Program-made: the position numbers and the translations under genes
Shown here: positions 19,778-31,010 of the stretch, piece after piece
Layout of the letters: every line of letters begins with the position of its first letter
Position numbering within the stretch: the stretch's first letter is position 1
Assembly (NCBI RefSeq): GCF_001039355.2
Contig: NW_019775577.1
Span: 132,728 to 163,993, forward strand
Direction of reading: 5' to 3'
DNA: 31,266 nt
Source of the DNA: Lingula anatina
Taxonomy: Eukaryota > Brachiopoda > Lingulata > Lingulida > Lingulidae
The notes under the pieces: generated by a model
Databases searched by the model: none
What the model was told of the DNA's origin: nothing
Seen by the model: the letters and a program-made list of their open reading frames with translations, nothing else

Positions 19778-21658
19778 CAGACTTGACATTTAATATGGAA
19801 TATTTTTTTCCAAATCATTTTTCCTATTTTGCAGACTGATAAATGATAATAAGGATTAAAATCGTGTTTTAATAACTTTTAATTATCTCCTTGATGTCAT
19901 TGTGACATCAGTTCATTAATGGAATTCGCCAGAGAAGCAAACAAAAACACATTGCCTATTCTATGTCATACGACAACCATTAAAAGGGATATTTTGGACC
20001 TCCATATTTTCCAAATTATTGTCTGTAAGGAGTTAAACGCTCCGCAAAGGACCCTCATGTCAGTGTCTAGTCACAGTAACGGTCGCTGTTACGCCCGACT
20101 TCTTCTGGCTGCTACCAGCGCTCTCAAGTGGCAAGGCATTAGGTTTTTAAAGTTCAATCTGGAATAACATTCCAGGCATCGGTCAAAATCTGCCCAATTT
20201 GGTCCAGTTTTGTTGTAGGACATGTAGGCCATTGATTCGGAGAGTAATGGCCTACCCACATATTGTCTATGTGGTTCAAATATGGCGATTTTGATGACCA
20301 AGGTAGCTGCTTATTCCCTTGGTTCTGTAAGTAAACTGCTATTAAAAGTGCTCTGTGTGAACCGGCAATCTCACCGTGCAACCTAAAATTGTTCCTAAGT
20401 TGTCCCCTATCAAATGATAGCCAAGTGGTTCCCAGATTATTTCTTTATTTGATCTGGTTCAGGTTTTCGTCGATGACTGTCATTGGTGTTTTGGCACCAA
20501 TGCGGTATCCACTCCAAATACTGACGCTGTTAATGACCTTAGTCACTATAGAAGCGGCACACGCTTCGTCGTTGGCCTCTTCTGGATGTCTGTAAACTCT
20601 GTTTTGACTAGTTGAGCGGTACAGGTGAAATCTGACCTCAATAAAGAAAGCCGCGAGATTTCAGTGTTCGACCCAGAAACAGTCAAGGTCCCCAATTCAA
20701 TAGAGCAACACACAACGATGTTTTGCTGTTTAGAGTGGGTTCCTCGGAGGTCGTCTGGTATTCTAACCTGCTAAAACCAGTTTGGTGTTCGCTAAGGGCC
20801 TTGAAAAATGCGTTTTGGTGGTAATTTACCCCTCATTCTGAACGGACTTAGTGGTTTTTGTTTAGTTGCAACAGCATATCCCGAAATATAGTGGGTCCTG
20901 TACCCTGGTGGTAAGATTTCAATACATTGGGTGTGGCCTCTGTGTAGGTACATCAGTCTGGGCATTACTCTGTAAAACTGTGCGGACCGTTTCGTTTGGC
21001 GCAATTACCTGTCTGACAATGCCTGCCCTTTTCGCGCCATTCTGCCACAGATTAACAAATTTGTAAAGCACTGCATAGCTCATTTTACACACTGCAAACC
21101 CGACCACTTGCATGCAAAATTTCAAATTCTTCTATGCAGTAGTTGCCGACATATTGATACTTTTTGGACGGAACCANCTTCTGTGTAGGTACATCAGTCT
21201 GGGCATTACTCTATAAAACTGTGCGGACCGTTTCGTTTGGCGCAATTATCTGTCTGGCAATGTCTGTCTTTTTCGCGCCATTCTGCCACAGATTAACAAA
21301 TATGCAGAGCACTGCATAGCTCATGTTACACCTTGCAAAACCGACCACTTGCATGCAAAATTTCAAATTCTTCTATGCAGTAGTTGCCGACATATGGATA
21401 CTTTTTTGACAGAACCATGCTTTGCCAAAGCCAAGCTATGACCTGCCCAAAGGAGCACTACCCAATTAAATCACTGCATATTACATAATGCAGCAGCGCA
21501 ACAATCCTGGTATTCAGTTAATTGGAAGCGACACACCTGACTACACACTTCTCCATTCACATATCTTATATGAGATCGGAGTTTTTTTGAAAAAAGAATG
21601 CATTTCTACCTAGGCATACCTTCGAAACTGAAATATTCCATATTAAATGTCAAGTCTG
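19778..21658 (-). mobile_element. Tc1/mariner-like DNA transposon, copy B (degenerate)
   Basis: It has the same CAGACTTGACATTTAATATG ends and TA flanks as copy A and high similarity along its length. Minus-strand remnants include SPYLNHIDNMWVGH and TKLDQIGQILTDAWNVIP near 20160-20310, which correspond to the C-terminal SPDLNPIEHxW region of Tc1 transposases, and an HTH-like segment LWQNGAKRAGIVRQ near 21040. It contains an N at 21177 with the preceding 237 bases repeated after it. It separates the orphan TIR exon from the truncated ATPase gene. Confidence 0.75.
20940..21418. repeat. 241-bp direct duplication around an undetermined base
   Basis: TGTGTAGGTACATCAGTCTG begins at 20941 and again at 21182. 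The two units are nearly the same up to GAACCA, where the first ends in the N at 21177. Copy A has this segment once. This fits an unresolved overlap between two contigs or a polymorphic repeat collapsed wrongly. Confidence 0.8.
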
Positions 21659-21890
21659 TATGTTGCCTGCCTATTTTTCTGTTTCTTTTTCATAAAATAA
21701 TTTAATTAATTAATAAACGAAAGATAAAAATAAATAAATACAATGTAAACACGATGCCCGATATATGCCAAAATATGAAATGTGAGTGATTATAGTATTT
21801 CAAGCGAATTTTACCTTATTTATGATAGGTATAAATAGTATTCCGGTTAAACGCTTGTTTACTTCCGGAATTAATTAATTTAAACCTTAC

Positions 21891-22724
21891 CTTATTTAAT
21901 TTTAAAATCACACATGGCTCTCCGTCATTATATCCGTACTCTTCCTTCCATATACAGGGCCCCAGAAGATCCAAATTGAAAGTACAGACTTTCTCTCGGG
22001 GTCTGACACCGTAACCACACTGGATATAGTTTCGGCCGTCCTGGTTTTGGTTCTCGTATTCTGAAAATGTCATGTTATTTCAAAGTTAGTTTTACTATGT
22101 TAATCGTGATTGAGTTCACTTTTTCACAAAAGGAAATGATTGAAAGAATCCATTTAAAATGTTATTAAATACCAGGACTGATGAATATTGCTTTTCAAAC
22201 CTAAAAGAAATCTTAAATGGCATTTCTTTACCTTACGGAAGTCCACAGTAAAATTTATTTTTCATTTTATTACCCCATTCATAATTCATACATACTGTTA
22301 TTCCTACAATAATGATTATGAAACTTTATAAGACGTTTCTAAATCTATTCACCAGAAAATGACATGTTGAACAAAATAACCATTCTTAAGTTAACTGACT
22401 TACGTATCAAATGTGCCCGGATGTTGGCAATTATAGGTGCAAAAGACTGCTTATCTCCTTGAACGAAGTAGATCATTGTTGACTTGGCCCAAGGCATTGG
22501 GCGAAAACTCAATCCTGAAAAAAATTCTTTATTAGTTCACTGTCAATGCACATCCGATTATTTCAATAGTAACCTCTTGACAGAATGGCGTTGCGGTGAA
22601 CAACTTATTGCTTCATTAAACGCACACTATTGGAAATGTGTGCTTTTCACGTGTTTATACGAAAGCTAATAGAACAGATTCCAAATACAAATTTTAATCG
22701 GCTGTCGTAAGACTGAATACAGAC

Positions 22725-22776
<52 letters not shown>

Positions 22777-25401
22777 TTTACAGCGCAATTGTGCCTCATT
22801 AAGTTAGTCGCCCGGTGCGTTTTTCAGCTGTGTTTTGGACCAGAATCGCCTAAAGTCTTTTAATTTTAATATTTAAAAATATTTCTATAGAATTTCAACT
22901 CACCGGGATTATTTCCTATTGCTCCAGCATTGCCATAGACCATGGGCGACCTCTTGTCTATATAATAGACAAATGTCACTGCCAAGCACGCCCCGAAGAA
23001 GACAAGTATACTTGTATAGAACACTGTATAGAAGATTGCGCATAACGCTGTAAAGATGCAAAAAAAAACTTTTTTGACATTTTGACAATTGTGTGTTTTC
23101 AATCTGAATGAAATAAAAATAAAGTCACTGTATAGAAGCACTTGAAATATTACCAACCATACACTGTGCATATATATACTGGTGAAGTGGCAATTGCGGG
23201 CTGGAAGCTTTCTGGAACTAGCCTTTACCGAGTCGGTGATATCACAACATGTTTCTAAAAAGTCACATCTGACACACCCAGCTCACCGCCTCACCAAAAC
23301 CTAAAATATGGCCGACCCACTCAGAAACTTGTCGCATAATCCCCTAATACACACTGAATAGCGGTGAGCTTTCAAGTGGGTCGGCCATATTTGATCCGCA
23401 GATCTTCTAGTCCTCGGATGAACTTTTGATGTGAATGCGGCCATATATGTAGGTAACCGCGGTTACTTATCCCCATGTGCAGTCGCCATGACTTTGCATG
23501 CTTTCTGAGACTCAGGGTGACAAATGAAAGTGAAGCCAAAAACATATAAAATCTTGGGGAGGGATAATTATTATCCTGTGTTTTTAACATATTTAAAGGG
23601 TGCCACTACTAATAGAGTTATCGTTTAATTAGTCTATGACCTCATTCAGAACAGTGAACTAACTAGTCCGAGGGTCAAATATGGCGGACCCACTTGAATA
23701 CTTCCCCACGGGGAATAATTTATTCAGTATCTATTAGCGGATTAGACGGCAAACTTTGTAGTGGGTCACCATTTTTGACTCTCAGACTAGTTAGTCCTTG
23801 GTTCTGAATGCAGCCTATATGAATACCTTTTTCGGAGACAGTAACGCGTGTTATAGATCACTGCATTGAAGAAAAAAAGATGGTCCGCATCGGGTCCTCT
23901 CCCTTTTTACGCCATGACTTGCTCACTTAGGTAAAATTTACCGATCTGTTCACAACCAAAGTGATCCGCACCCTAACTGATCCTTGGGTCAAATATGGCC
24001 GACCCACTTGAAAGCTTGCCCCGTTATCCCCGCGGGGAATCCAATAGGTAAGCTTTCAATTGGGCCGGCCATATTTGATCCACGACTCTGTTAGCCTGCG
24101 GATCAACTTTTTTCGTGAATGGGGCCTATAGCAACTTATGCGATGCACACAAATACGTGATAACTTTATCTGTTCTTAATATTAAATCACCTGAGTAAAT
24201 AAAGAAAACAAACAAATAGTCGGTAACTTAATGAGAAGCGAGAATTTATCTTCTGGATGATTAGATAAATATGAATGAAGTATATAGAGCGTTTATATTC
24301 AGTGTACACATACACTGGATTTGGTCCAAGCGTATCTTTCATGCCTATCCTTTATTATGTGAGATGTTTATACTTAAGTTACCCTCTCATTCAAGATTAC
24401 GTTGTATCATGGTATTTGTTGCGTATATTACTGTGTCTGCTACTCATATTTTGAATAATCTACAATACCTACATTATACATAAAATATGACAAGGCACGA
24501 CATGGGCAGATTTATCAAATTGAAAAACATGAACAACAAAACCACTGTAGTGTTCATTCGTTTGAATATAAAGGGGGTGAAAAGCATTTCACGCATCATA
24601 TGCAACATCAACGAGTTTTTTAACGTTTAAATTAAGGAAGTGCACGGAAAAGAATTGATCAAACAAAATCACACCGAGATCATGGGGACATTTTGGATGT
24701 CACATTTAGCGAGGAAGCCAGCAAAACATGTTGAGTAATCTCAGGCTAGATAAGAGCTGGAAGACACCAATTTCATACGTAATAATGATCGATTTTCCAC
24801 AACTTATACAGATAGTTTATTCCATGTCCATGAGTAGTTGTGGCATGCCTATGGACTTATACTGATAATTTATTCCATGAAATAAGTACTTGCAGTGTTC
24901 AGTTATTGTTTAGAAATGCCCAATATTGATATAAACAATAAACCTCCACGCACTGGTAACTGAACGATGGTTCAAAAGTTGTTGTTGAAGGGTTTGTGCG
25001 AGTTTATATGTTAGAATGACGTAACACGCAGCGTCTTAATCGCCAACTGGAAATTAATCTTATCAGAAGAACGCACACACTGCTGGCAGGATGGAGTACG
25101 GAATGAGGGGCCATTCAGAATAGATGATCCGAGTACTAACTGATCCGCCGACTAAATATGGCCGAATCCATTTCAGAAGAGATCCCGCTAATCCCATGAT
25201 CGTCTCCTCGCCTCCACACGCGCCGTCACTGCAGGGGCCTAGAAATTAAACCTCGGAACCGAGATTAATTCCGTTTAATGGCGCTTGTGGAGGCGGGGAG
25301 ACCATCGGGAATCAGTGTCATTGCTTTTGAAGTGTGGTCGGCCATATTTAGTCGGCGAATTGTGATCAGTTAGTACTCGGATCATCTATTCTGAATCGCC
25401 C

Positions 25402-25443
<42 letters not shown>

Positions 25444-26873
25444 ACATTCCAATTATCCCCCATCCCGATCTAGAGCCCCGACACCCTCACCCACACCACT
25501 CAAAAAGTAAAAAAAGTGTACTATTCCACGTGTATATTACATTTTGACCGTGACATATACCTTGTGGAAGAATTTTAATGTATGGGTGCGCTTAAATCAC
25601 CATGGTAACAATCACATGACTTCACTTCTTGCCAGGCATATGTCTAAATTTAAAAGTATTTTTAATGATTTTAAAGGTATTTATGGCTTACCTTAGCGAT
25701 TACATTTAAGTGGAAGGGTCAGATCATTTCTTGTGATATGACGAGGGAGCGTGAACAGACAGCCAGATGTCATAACCCGACCAACACGCCCAAGTGGGGC
25801 CAATATGGGTAACCGTTTGGCTGGTTTGGATTCTTTTCTGGGCACCACACGGCCCCTATATTGGTTCTTTATAGTTCTATATCAAATTGAAAAATCGACA
25901 TTTGGGCAATTCCACAGGAACCTATGGTAGAGTTGCAGGCGGAAGATGATGTTTGAGAAAGTGCTACAAACACACGGTGTCATGTTATATGTACTGCCTG
26001 TGGAACTCATCTACACGCTGGCAGAAGGAAAAATAAGACAATTTTGATGAGACGATCGAAAGGAGGGCAAGAATAATATTCTATACGGATAAAAAATAAT
26101 ATATATCTTTTAAAGATTTGTTGGGGCAATTACCCCCCCCCCCCCCTGCTCCGAGCGCGTATGAGCAGGCTCGCCTGGTTGTTAAGTAGTGCAATCCTGC
26201 TTGCCTCATGCATGTCTCAATTCTGACCACTGGTCAAGTCAAACCTTTTATTTAAAGCCGTAGAGCAAATTATTGGATATTTTTTTTATTTATTTTTATT
26301 TAATATACATATTTTTTCACGCTCAACATAAGGTAGATATCGGAGGTTCCATTTTAGAGCGAGAATCCAGAGGGAAATATCCAAGAGAAAATGTTCCAGA
26401 GAGAGCATAACATTCTACCAGAAGAGTGTGCCTTCATAAATTCACTCAGATTGGTAAGATACATATTTGTGCCTGATATAAGCCTTCCTTTTACGCCCAT
26501 CAAAAGGCAGCAGCAGTATATCATATACATATTTCAAATGTTTAACATAACACAAAATATAATCTCACCCTGACATCTGTGCTATCATAGTATTACTTTT
26601 AGTATACATTTTAACAAGCATACGTACAGGACAAAGAAAATGTACATTTGAAATTATTTTCTACTTCCCTTTTTTTAACGCGATGAAAAAATATACTGTG
26701 TCCTTACCCCAATGTGATGGCGTCTTTCCAAGAAATTTTCGGGTTTTAGGGTCCCATACTTCATTTTTGATCCTGGAGGCTTTAGCTGCCAGGCCTCTTT
26801 TCAGAGCAGAATGTCCAGTTTGTCCGCTCTGGTAGGGGTGAACCGTTCCTATAAACCGCCTCTCCGTTACCAT
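21891..26873 (-). CDS. Na+/K+-ATPase beta subunit, 5' four exons (C-terminus missing)
   Basis: Exons on the minus strand are 26708-26873, 22904-23047, 22404-22514 and 21891-22060, phases 1, 1, 1 and 0, giving 197 residues. Exon 1 ends KNEVWDPKTRKFLGKTPSHW, the conserved cytoplasmic stretch of beta subunits. Exon 2 is the single membrane helix (ALCAIFYTVFYTSILVFFGA). Exon 3 carries GLSFRPMPWAKSTMIYF. Exon 4 has YIQCGYG, EKVCTFNLDLLGPC, then YGYNDGEPCVILKLNK, matching the first ectodomain disulphide region. Beta subunits are normally about 300 residues; the last 100, forming most of the extracellular Ig-like fold, are not found between here and 16 kb. The role is assembly and trafficking of the sodium pump alpha subunit in the plasma membrane. 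The start at ATG 26873 is the best-placed Met. Intron 1 (3.7 kb) is packed with MITEs. Confidence 0.85.
22724..22772. repeat. Compound (CT)n(CA)n microsatellite
   Basis: CT units then CA units, in the intron between exons 2 and 3 of the ATPase beta gene. Confidence 0.9.
23262..23442. mobile_element. MITE of the AAATATGGCCGACCC family, copy 1
   Basis: Foldback structure: an AATATGGCCGACCCACT block near 23308 faces AGTGGGTCGGCCATATTTGA near 23374. The outer right end is TGTGAATGCGGCC. The left end is worn. No coding content. In intron 1 of the ATPase beta gene. Confidence 0.6.
23640..23815. mobile_element. MITE of the AAATATGGCCGACCC family, copy 2
   Basis: The left arm CATTCAGAAC...ACTAACTAGTCCGAGGGTCAA pairs with the right arm that reads TTGACTCTCAGACTAGTTAG...GTTCTGAATG. 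The loop holds an AT-rich centre. It is about 176 bp long with clear arms of some 65 bp. Confidence 0.7.
23946..24126. mobile_element. MITE of the AAATATGGCCGACCC family, copy 3
   Basis: The left arm GTGATCCGCACCCTAACTGA then GGTCAAATATGGCCGACCC pairs with a right arm ending TTCGTGAATGGGGCC. AAGCTTG and CAAGCTTT-like words face each other around a GGGGAT centre. About 180 bp. Confidence 0.7.
24130..25103. other. ATPase intron 1 sequence, nothing recognised
   Basis: No exon-like frame, RNA gene or strong repeat is seen. There is a small local duplication of TTTATTCCATG near 24818 and 24869. Confidence 0.4.
25107..25402. mobile_element. 296-bp palindromic MITE with TGA target duplication
   Basis: The ends are inverted copies of ATTCAGAATAGATGATCCGA preceded by GGGGC, and the flanks are TGA on both sides (25104-25106 and 25403-25405). 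Inner arms carry CCGACTAAATATGGCCGA and its inverse, and a long inner palindrome spans CTCGCCTCCACACGCGCC and GGCGCTTGTGGAGGCGGGGA. It shares the AAATATGGCC core with the 23-24 kb MITEs but has longer arms. Confidence 0.8.
25403..25441. repeat. (GA)n microsatellite
   Basis: About 18 GA units begin immediately at the right edge of the 296-bp MITE, so the insertion may have landed at or seeded the repeat. Confidence 0.9.
25442..26700. other. ATPase intron 1 sequence, nothing recognised
   Basis: Contains a C homopolymer near 26131-26145 and T-rich stretches near 26280. Short frames such as the one at 26391-26573 have no recognisable features. Confidence 0.4.
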
Positions 26874-27406
26874 TATGCCAAGAGCTAAATTACCTCCACG
26901 AAGGAAAAGGCCGTTTAAGAACACGTTTACGAAGAATTTGATCTGCGTCAGTCGCAACTATGCGAACTCAAACCTACTCAAAACTTCCGCATGCTTTGTA
27001 AGGTGAATACCTTTAGAAATAAAAAACCCTAAAGTGCTGACAAATAATACAATATTGGTTATCCTTTTCAACGCGGTGATCTATAGTGTTACTTGTACAG
27101 AAATAAGTTCGTCGTTATCTCCAAGAGTAAACCTTAAGACTGGGTCGCTATGTCTTCGTGTCACCTTACCATTGTACACGAGTCAAATTACCTCCAATAA
27201 CGAAAGGGCCGTGAAAGAACAGCTTTTTGAACAACTTGACCTGCGGCACTTGCAGCTATGCGATCACAAACCGATTCAAAACTTCCTTATGTTTTGTAAG
27301 GTAAACAGCTTCAGAAAAAAATAAATACCTAAAGCACTCGCACGTTGCACAATATTGATGATCCTCTTAAACGCAATGATCTTTAGTGCTACTTGTTCAG
27401 AATTAA
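26862..27406. repeat. Diverged tandem duplication, 299-bp period, at the 5' end of the ATPase gene
   Basis: AAATTACCTCC at 26886 recurs at 27185, CTATGCG at 26957 recurs at 27257, and TACAATATTGGTTATCC near 27048 matches CACAATATTGATGATCC near 27348. The copies are roughly three-quarters alike. The first copy includes the ATPase start codon and its upstream flank; the second lies further upstream and would duplicate promoter or 5' UTR sequence. The second copy continues after an inserted foldback element, at 28027-28080. Confidence 0.75.
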
Positions 27407-28022
27407 GGATGCGTACAGGGGGTGCAGGGAACATGGATATCTTCTTAACCGATCAAGATAAAAACCAATATGTTTCATATCAATAAAAAGGCTTATTTCA
27501 ACAGCTATTCATTTAATGTTATTATTTTACTACGTGATGGTTACCTAAGGAGATATAAAGCTTAACAGGTTTTCTCAGAGAAAGATTTAGACCAACATTA
27601 AAACTAATTAGAGCCTTTAACTCATCGAAGATTGCATTTATTCGTTTTACAGCATGTTCCTGGGATTTCATAATAGCAGCTCCGTTTCCAAAGTACGAGT
27701 GTTTCAGTCATGGTAGAAGATATATTTGAAGTGATAAATTTATTGATTTAGATATCTTTATTAATGAAATTCATATCAAGAACTTAAGACACCTCTGTCG
27801 ATGGCAAAGGGGGCTAACGAACAATGCTGTGTACACGTGGGTACGTGTGGCAGACTGTTAGTTTCTCAGGCATAAAATTAGGCTAAGAAACCATATTAAC
27901 CATTACTAAAAAATGATGATACGAAATGAATAGCTGCTGAAATAAGCGTTTTATTGCCATACAACTTGTTGGTATATCAGTTAAGAAGATAGCTATTTTT
28001 CTGGAACCCCCTATACGCGACC
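27407..28022. mobile_element. 616-bp foldback DNA element
   Basis: Arms of about 150 bp pair: GCGTACAGGGGGT at the left with ACCCCCTATACGC at the right, and ATCTTCTTAAC, GCTTATTTCAACAGCTATTC near the left with inverse matches near 27935-27990. Flanks are TTAA (27403-27406) and TGAA (28023-28026), a possible 4-bp target duplication with one change. It interrupts the second unit of the 299-bp duplication. There is no coding frame. Confidence 0.7.
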
Positions 28023-28079
28023 TGAAGTTCGACGTTGTCTCAACTGTGTCTTCGTGTCACACTACATATCAATTATCTC

Positions 28080-30050
28080 TGTTGTTACCTTACTATATTA
28101 GGTAACGTTTGATGCCTGCACTGTATCAGCTTAAACAGAGCGCCCGATGGGGGATTCCCTTTTCCCGATGTCTGTTATATTTGAATATATTGTGATCGCT
28201 CCTTTACATTATCAAACACAAATCCAAGAGAATATTTCTCTGATAAAGGTTTTAATAGAATTTTAACAATAAAAATATACAGCCTGACCTAGCCTTCTTC
28301 TGTGACTATATTTCAAATAAAAAACTTTGTGAGCATGCAGATTGGTCATTGATGATTGCTTTAACATTAATGGCCACTGAAACCTTGTAACGGACACATC
28401 AGTCATTAGTATGCACATGACGAAGTCTTTATCTTTAACTTTTGCTGTTCTGCGAGGTAGTAAATAAAACTCTGTTATAATCCTTCATATAATTTATTAA
28501 CTACTTCCTAGTTGGTTCCCGCGCCGCTCTCTTTTCATTTCTATTTCTACATCATTCAATATATAGCGGGCCTTATCTCTGTTTACATTACCCGCTGTTG
28601 CATAAATATCATAAGAGCATGTCAATCAACTCAGTTACTCTACAAAACACTCATCGTTCCTCATGCACTTGTGGCTGTCAATTACAAACATAATACACAT
28701 AATTTGGGCCATCAGCATCATGTTGGTAAAACTTACTGAAAATCACTTGACTCGAATATTAAAAGAATTTTGAGGTTCACCTAAGGTACAAACTTGACAA
28801 ATATACGAGGATTTAAGTAATAAAAAATGCGCTTATTGTGTCTTCAAGGAATGCGCTCTTTTTTTTAGCAAAATTAATTACCTCTTTACTCTTACCCATT
28901 GTCCGAAAAGGAATCTCGACTTGAAAAAATAAATAAATAAATAAATAAATCCCTGAAAAACCTCCATTTGTAGGCCCTAAAATATGGTGACATTGTTTCT
29001 AATCCCTCCCCAGCAAAACTGTGCTAATCGCGTGAGCAGTTGTCATCCGTACGAAGCCAACTTTGCGAAGATGAATTTGTACTCATCTTATAGTACTATA
29101 GGTGACAATAACGACGACCTAGAGCTTTCAAGCATTTATTCACTAACTGACTTTTCATACAAATTCGCACGTATTTATACTTTATTTCTCCGTACTGATC
29201 ATGCATTTACTTGTTTTCTTTCCATTGTCTTTGCGTGATTACAAGGAATTTTTCATTCCCATGTCGCATTCCTCCATTCAGCATTTCCTTATTAGGTAAT
29301 TTCTAAGAGACTTGTTTTCAATTAAAAGTATTTAAAGTATTATTTGAATTACTCATGCTTGGACCATATCCATGTTTGGTTTGTTTGTGTTTAATACGTG
29401 GCAGAAACTTGCAAATCGATTGAGAAATTAATCAATCAAATCAATCTATATGTGACTTTGACATCTTTTCTACCACGAAAACAATTTTTACACTTGTTGA
29501 CTCTTAATGAAATTTAATTTACACTCAATAACTCCTTATCATTTTAATCATTTGATTCTTCTTAAATAATCACCAGCAATTAATGAAAGTGTAAGCAATT
29601 AACTTAACAACACTATAAAACGATGGTTTTTCTTTGTTTTATCACTTTCTGAAGTACAAGCATGCGTCTTCAACTGAATGAGATAAAAAACTATCAAAAG
29701 TGTGATAACTATGGTAAACATCACATCGATATAACACCTGTACATGTATATCACGCTTACTCCCCCCCCCACCCCCCCTCCCCCCTCTAAGCTGAGACAT
29801 GCATGCACGCAACAGGTGCGAGGCTCCCAAGAGTACAAGGGGAATAACACCCTCCGGTACACATGACCTTTTCACAGCGAGCGGTAGACTTAAATGATCC
29901 GGTCAAGTGTGTCAGGTTCAAACGTATTAAGCTACAGGAGGCTTAACTCCGTTTAACAAGAATTCAACAAATTAGTTTTCAAGTGCCTTAATTTTTCAAA
30001 ACGTTTTATTAGATTTACGAAATAAATAATACGACAGCACTAAACTGAAA
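28080..30050. other. Intergenic, no gene recognised
   Basis: This holds a (AAAT)n run at 28928-28952 and C homopolymers at 29761-29786. No domain-bearing frame or plausible exon series is visible on either strand. Confidence 0.4.
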
Positions 30051-30061
30051 TACTACTATCA

Positions 30062-30112
30062 CACACGCGCGCGCGCGCGCGAGCGGGCACGCACGCACGC
30101 ACGCACACACAC
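30062..30112. repeat. (CG)n/(CA)n alternating purine-pyrimidine tract
   Basis: CGCG repeats lead into GCAC and CACA repeats. Such a tract can adopt left-handed DNA. Confidence 0.85.
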
Positions 30113-30528
30113 TTGTACGTTCCCATGTACACACATTTCAAAAAGTACTTAATAACATTCCAATGCAAAGGCATAATACAAAAATATATTATAACACTGC
30201 AAAACATGTATACGTACATCTTACAAACAGATAATATAACATAACAAAACATAAGCACATCAGTTACAAATATTAAGATCATGCACTACATAGACACATC
30301 TTCAGACTAATATGATGACATTGCAATCCATTATGCACATCACAAACAAATGTCATGACACTGTCGTATGTGCCAGTAGGCACATTGTACAAACAAACCC
30401 ACATGTATGACATTGAAATGTAAACGCACATCACAGACAGGTATTTGGACTTGGTTTACACGGGCACAAAGTTTTTATTAATATGGTAACACTGAAGTAT
30501 GTAGGGTCATCATTACCTTGCTAAAAAA

Positions 30529-30735
30529 TTGTTTACATTGCGGTACATTGTAGGAACAGTAGGGACATATAAAAACATAAAACATAAAAAAAATTAAGAA
30601 CATGTTTGCAACACATAAAAACATTGTTTACATTGCGGTACATGCACTTGTAGGAACACTAGGGACACATAAAAACATAAAATCTAAAAACATAAGAACT
30701 TGTTTGCAAAACATAAAAACATTGTTTACATGGGC
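30529..30735. repeat. Tandem repeat, about 95-bp period, two and a bit copies
   Basis: ACATTGTTTACATTGCGGTA recurs near 30527 and 30622 and starts again near 30719 (ACATTGTTTACATG). Each unit contains GTAGGAACA(C)TAGGGACA and runs of ACATAAAA. Nearby sequence from 30300 has more distant similarity (GACATTG, GCACATCAC), so this may be the cleanest part of an older array. Confidence 0.7.
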
Positions 30736-30978
30736 ACGCGAAGTAAACAACACATATGAATCAGCAAAATACTTTAACCCTGGAATAACAGAACAGTATA
30801 CAAACACTTTATAGTATTATCTATGTATAGCGTAAAACGTTTTACACAAGCACGTGCATATACTCATAGTTTACAAACACCCATATAAGACATTGCGCTA
30901 TATACTGTACACTGAGATACATCATCTGTACCTTTCAAGAGTTAAGGAAAAATGTCCAGATATGTATTTTTACTCACT

Positions 30979-31010
30979 TTTTTTTTTTTTTTTTGGGGGG
31001 GGGGGGGGGG
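30979..31010. repeat. Adjoining poly-T and poly-G homopolymers
   Basis: About 17 T followed directly by about 16 G. It may be a microhomology or slippage hot spot, or a sequencing artefact. Confidence 0.85.

Noticed and set aside
21891-22060. Possible ATPase beta-TIR fusion protein through 19490
   Set aside because: The ATPase exon ends in phase 0 and the TIR exon starts in phase 1, and the TIR domain would lack box 1. A breakpoint at the transposon is simpler.
27034-27324. Plus-strand 96-codon frame beginning with a hydrophobic segment
   Set aside because: It lies across the 299-bp duplication upstream of the ATPase start, is not conserved between the two units and has no domain.
28512-28739. 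Plus-strand 75-codon frame
   Set aside because: There is no recognisable motif, signal peptide or splice context, and its length is expected by chance.
30529-30735. Repeat array considered as a CRISPR-like structure
   Set aside because: The host is an animal. The units are long, AT-rich and directly tandem with no unique spacers of constant length.
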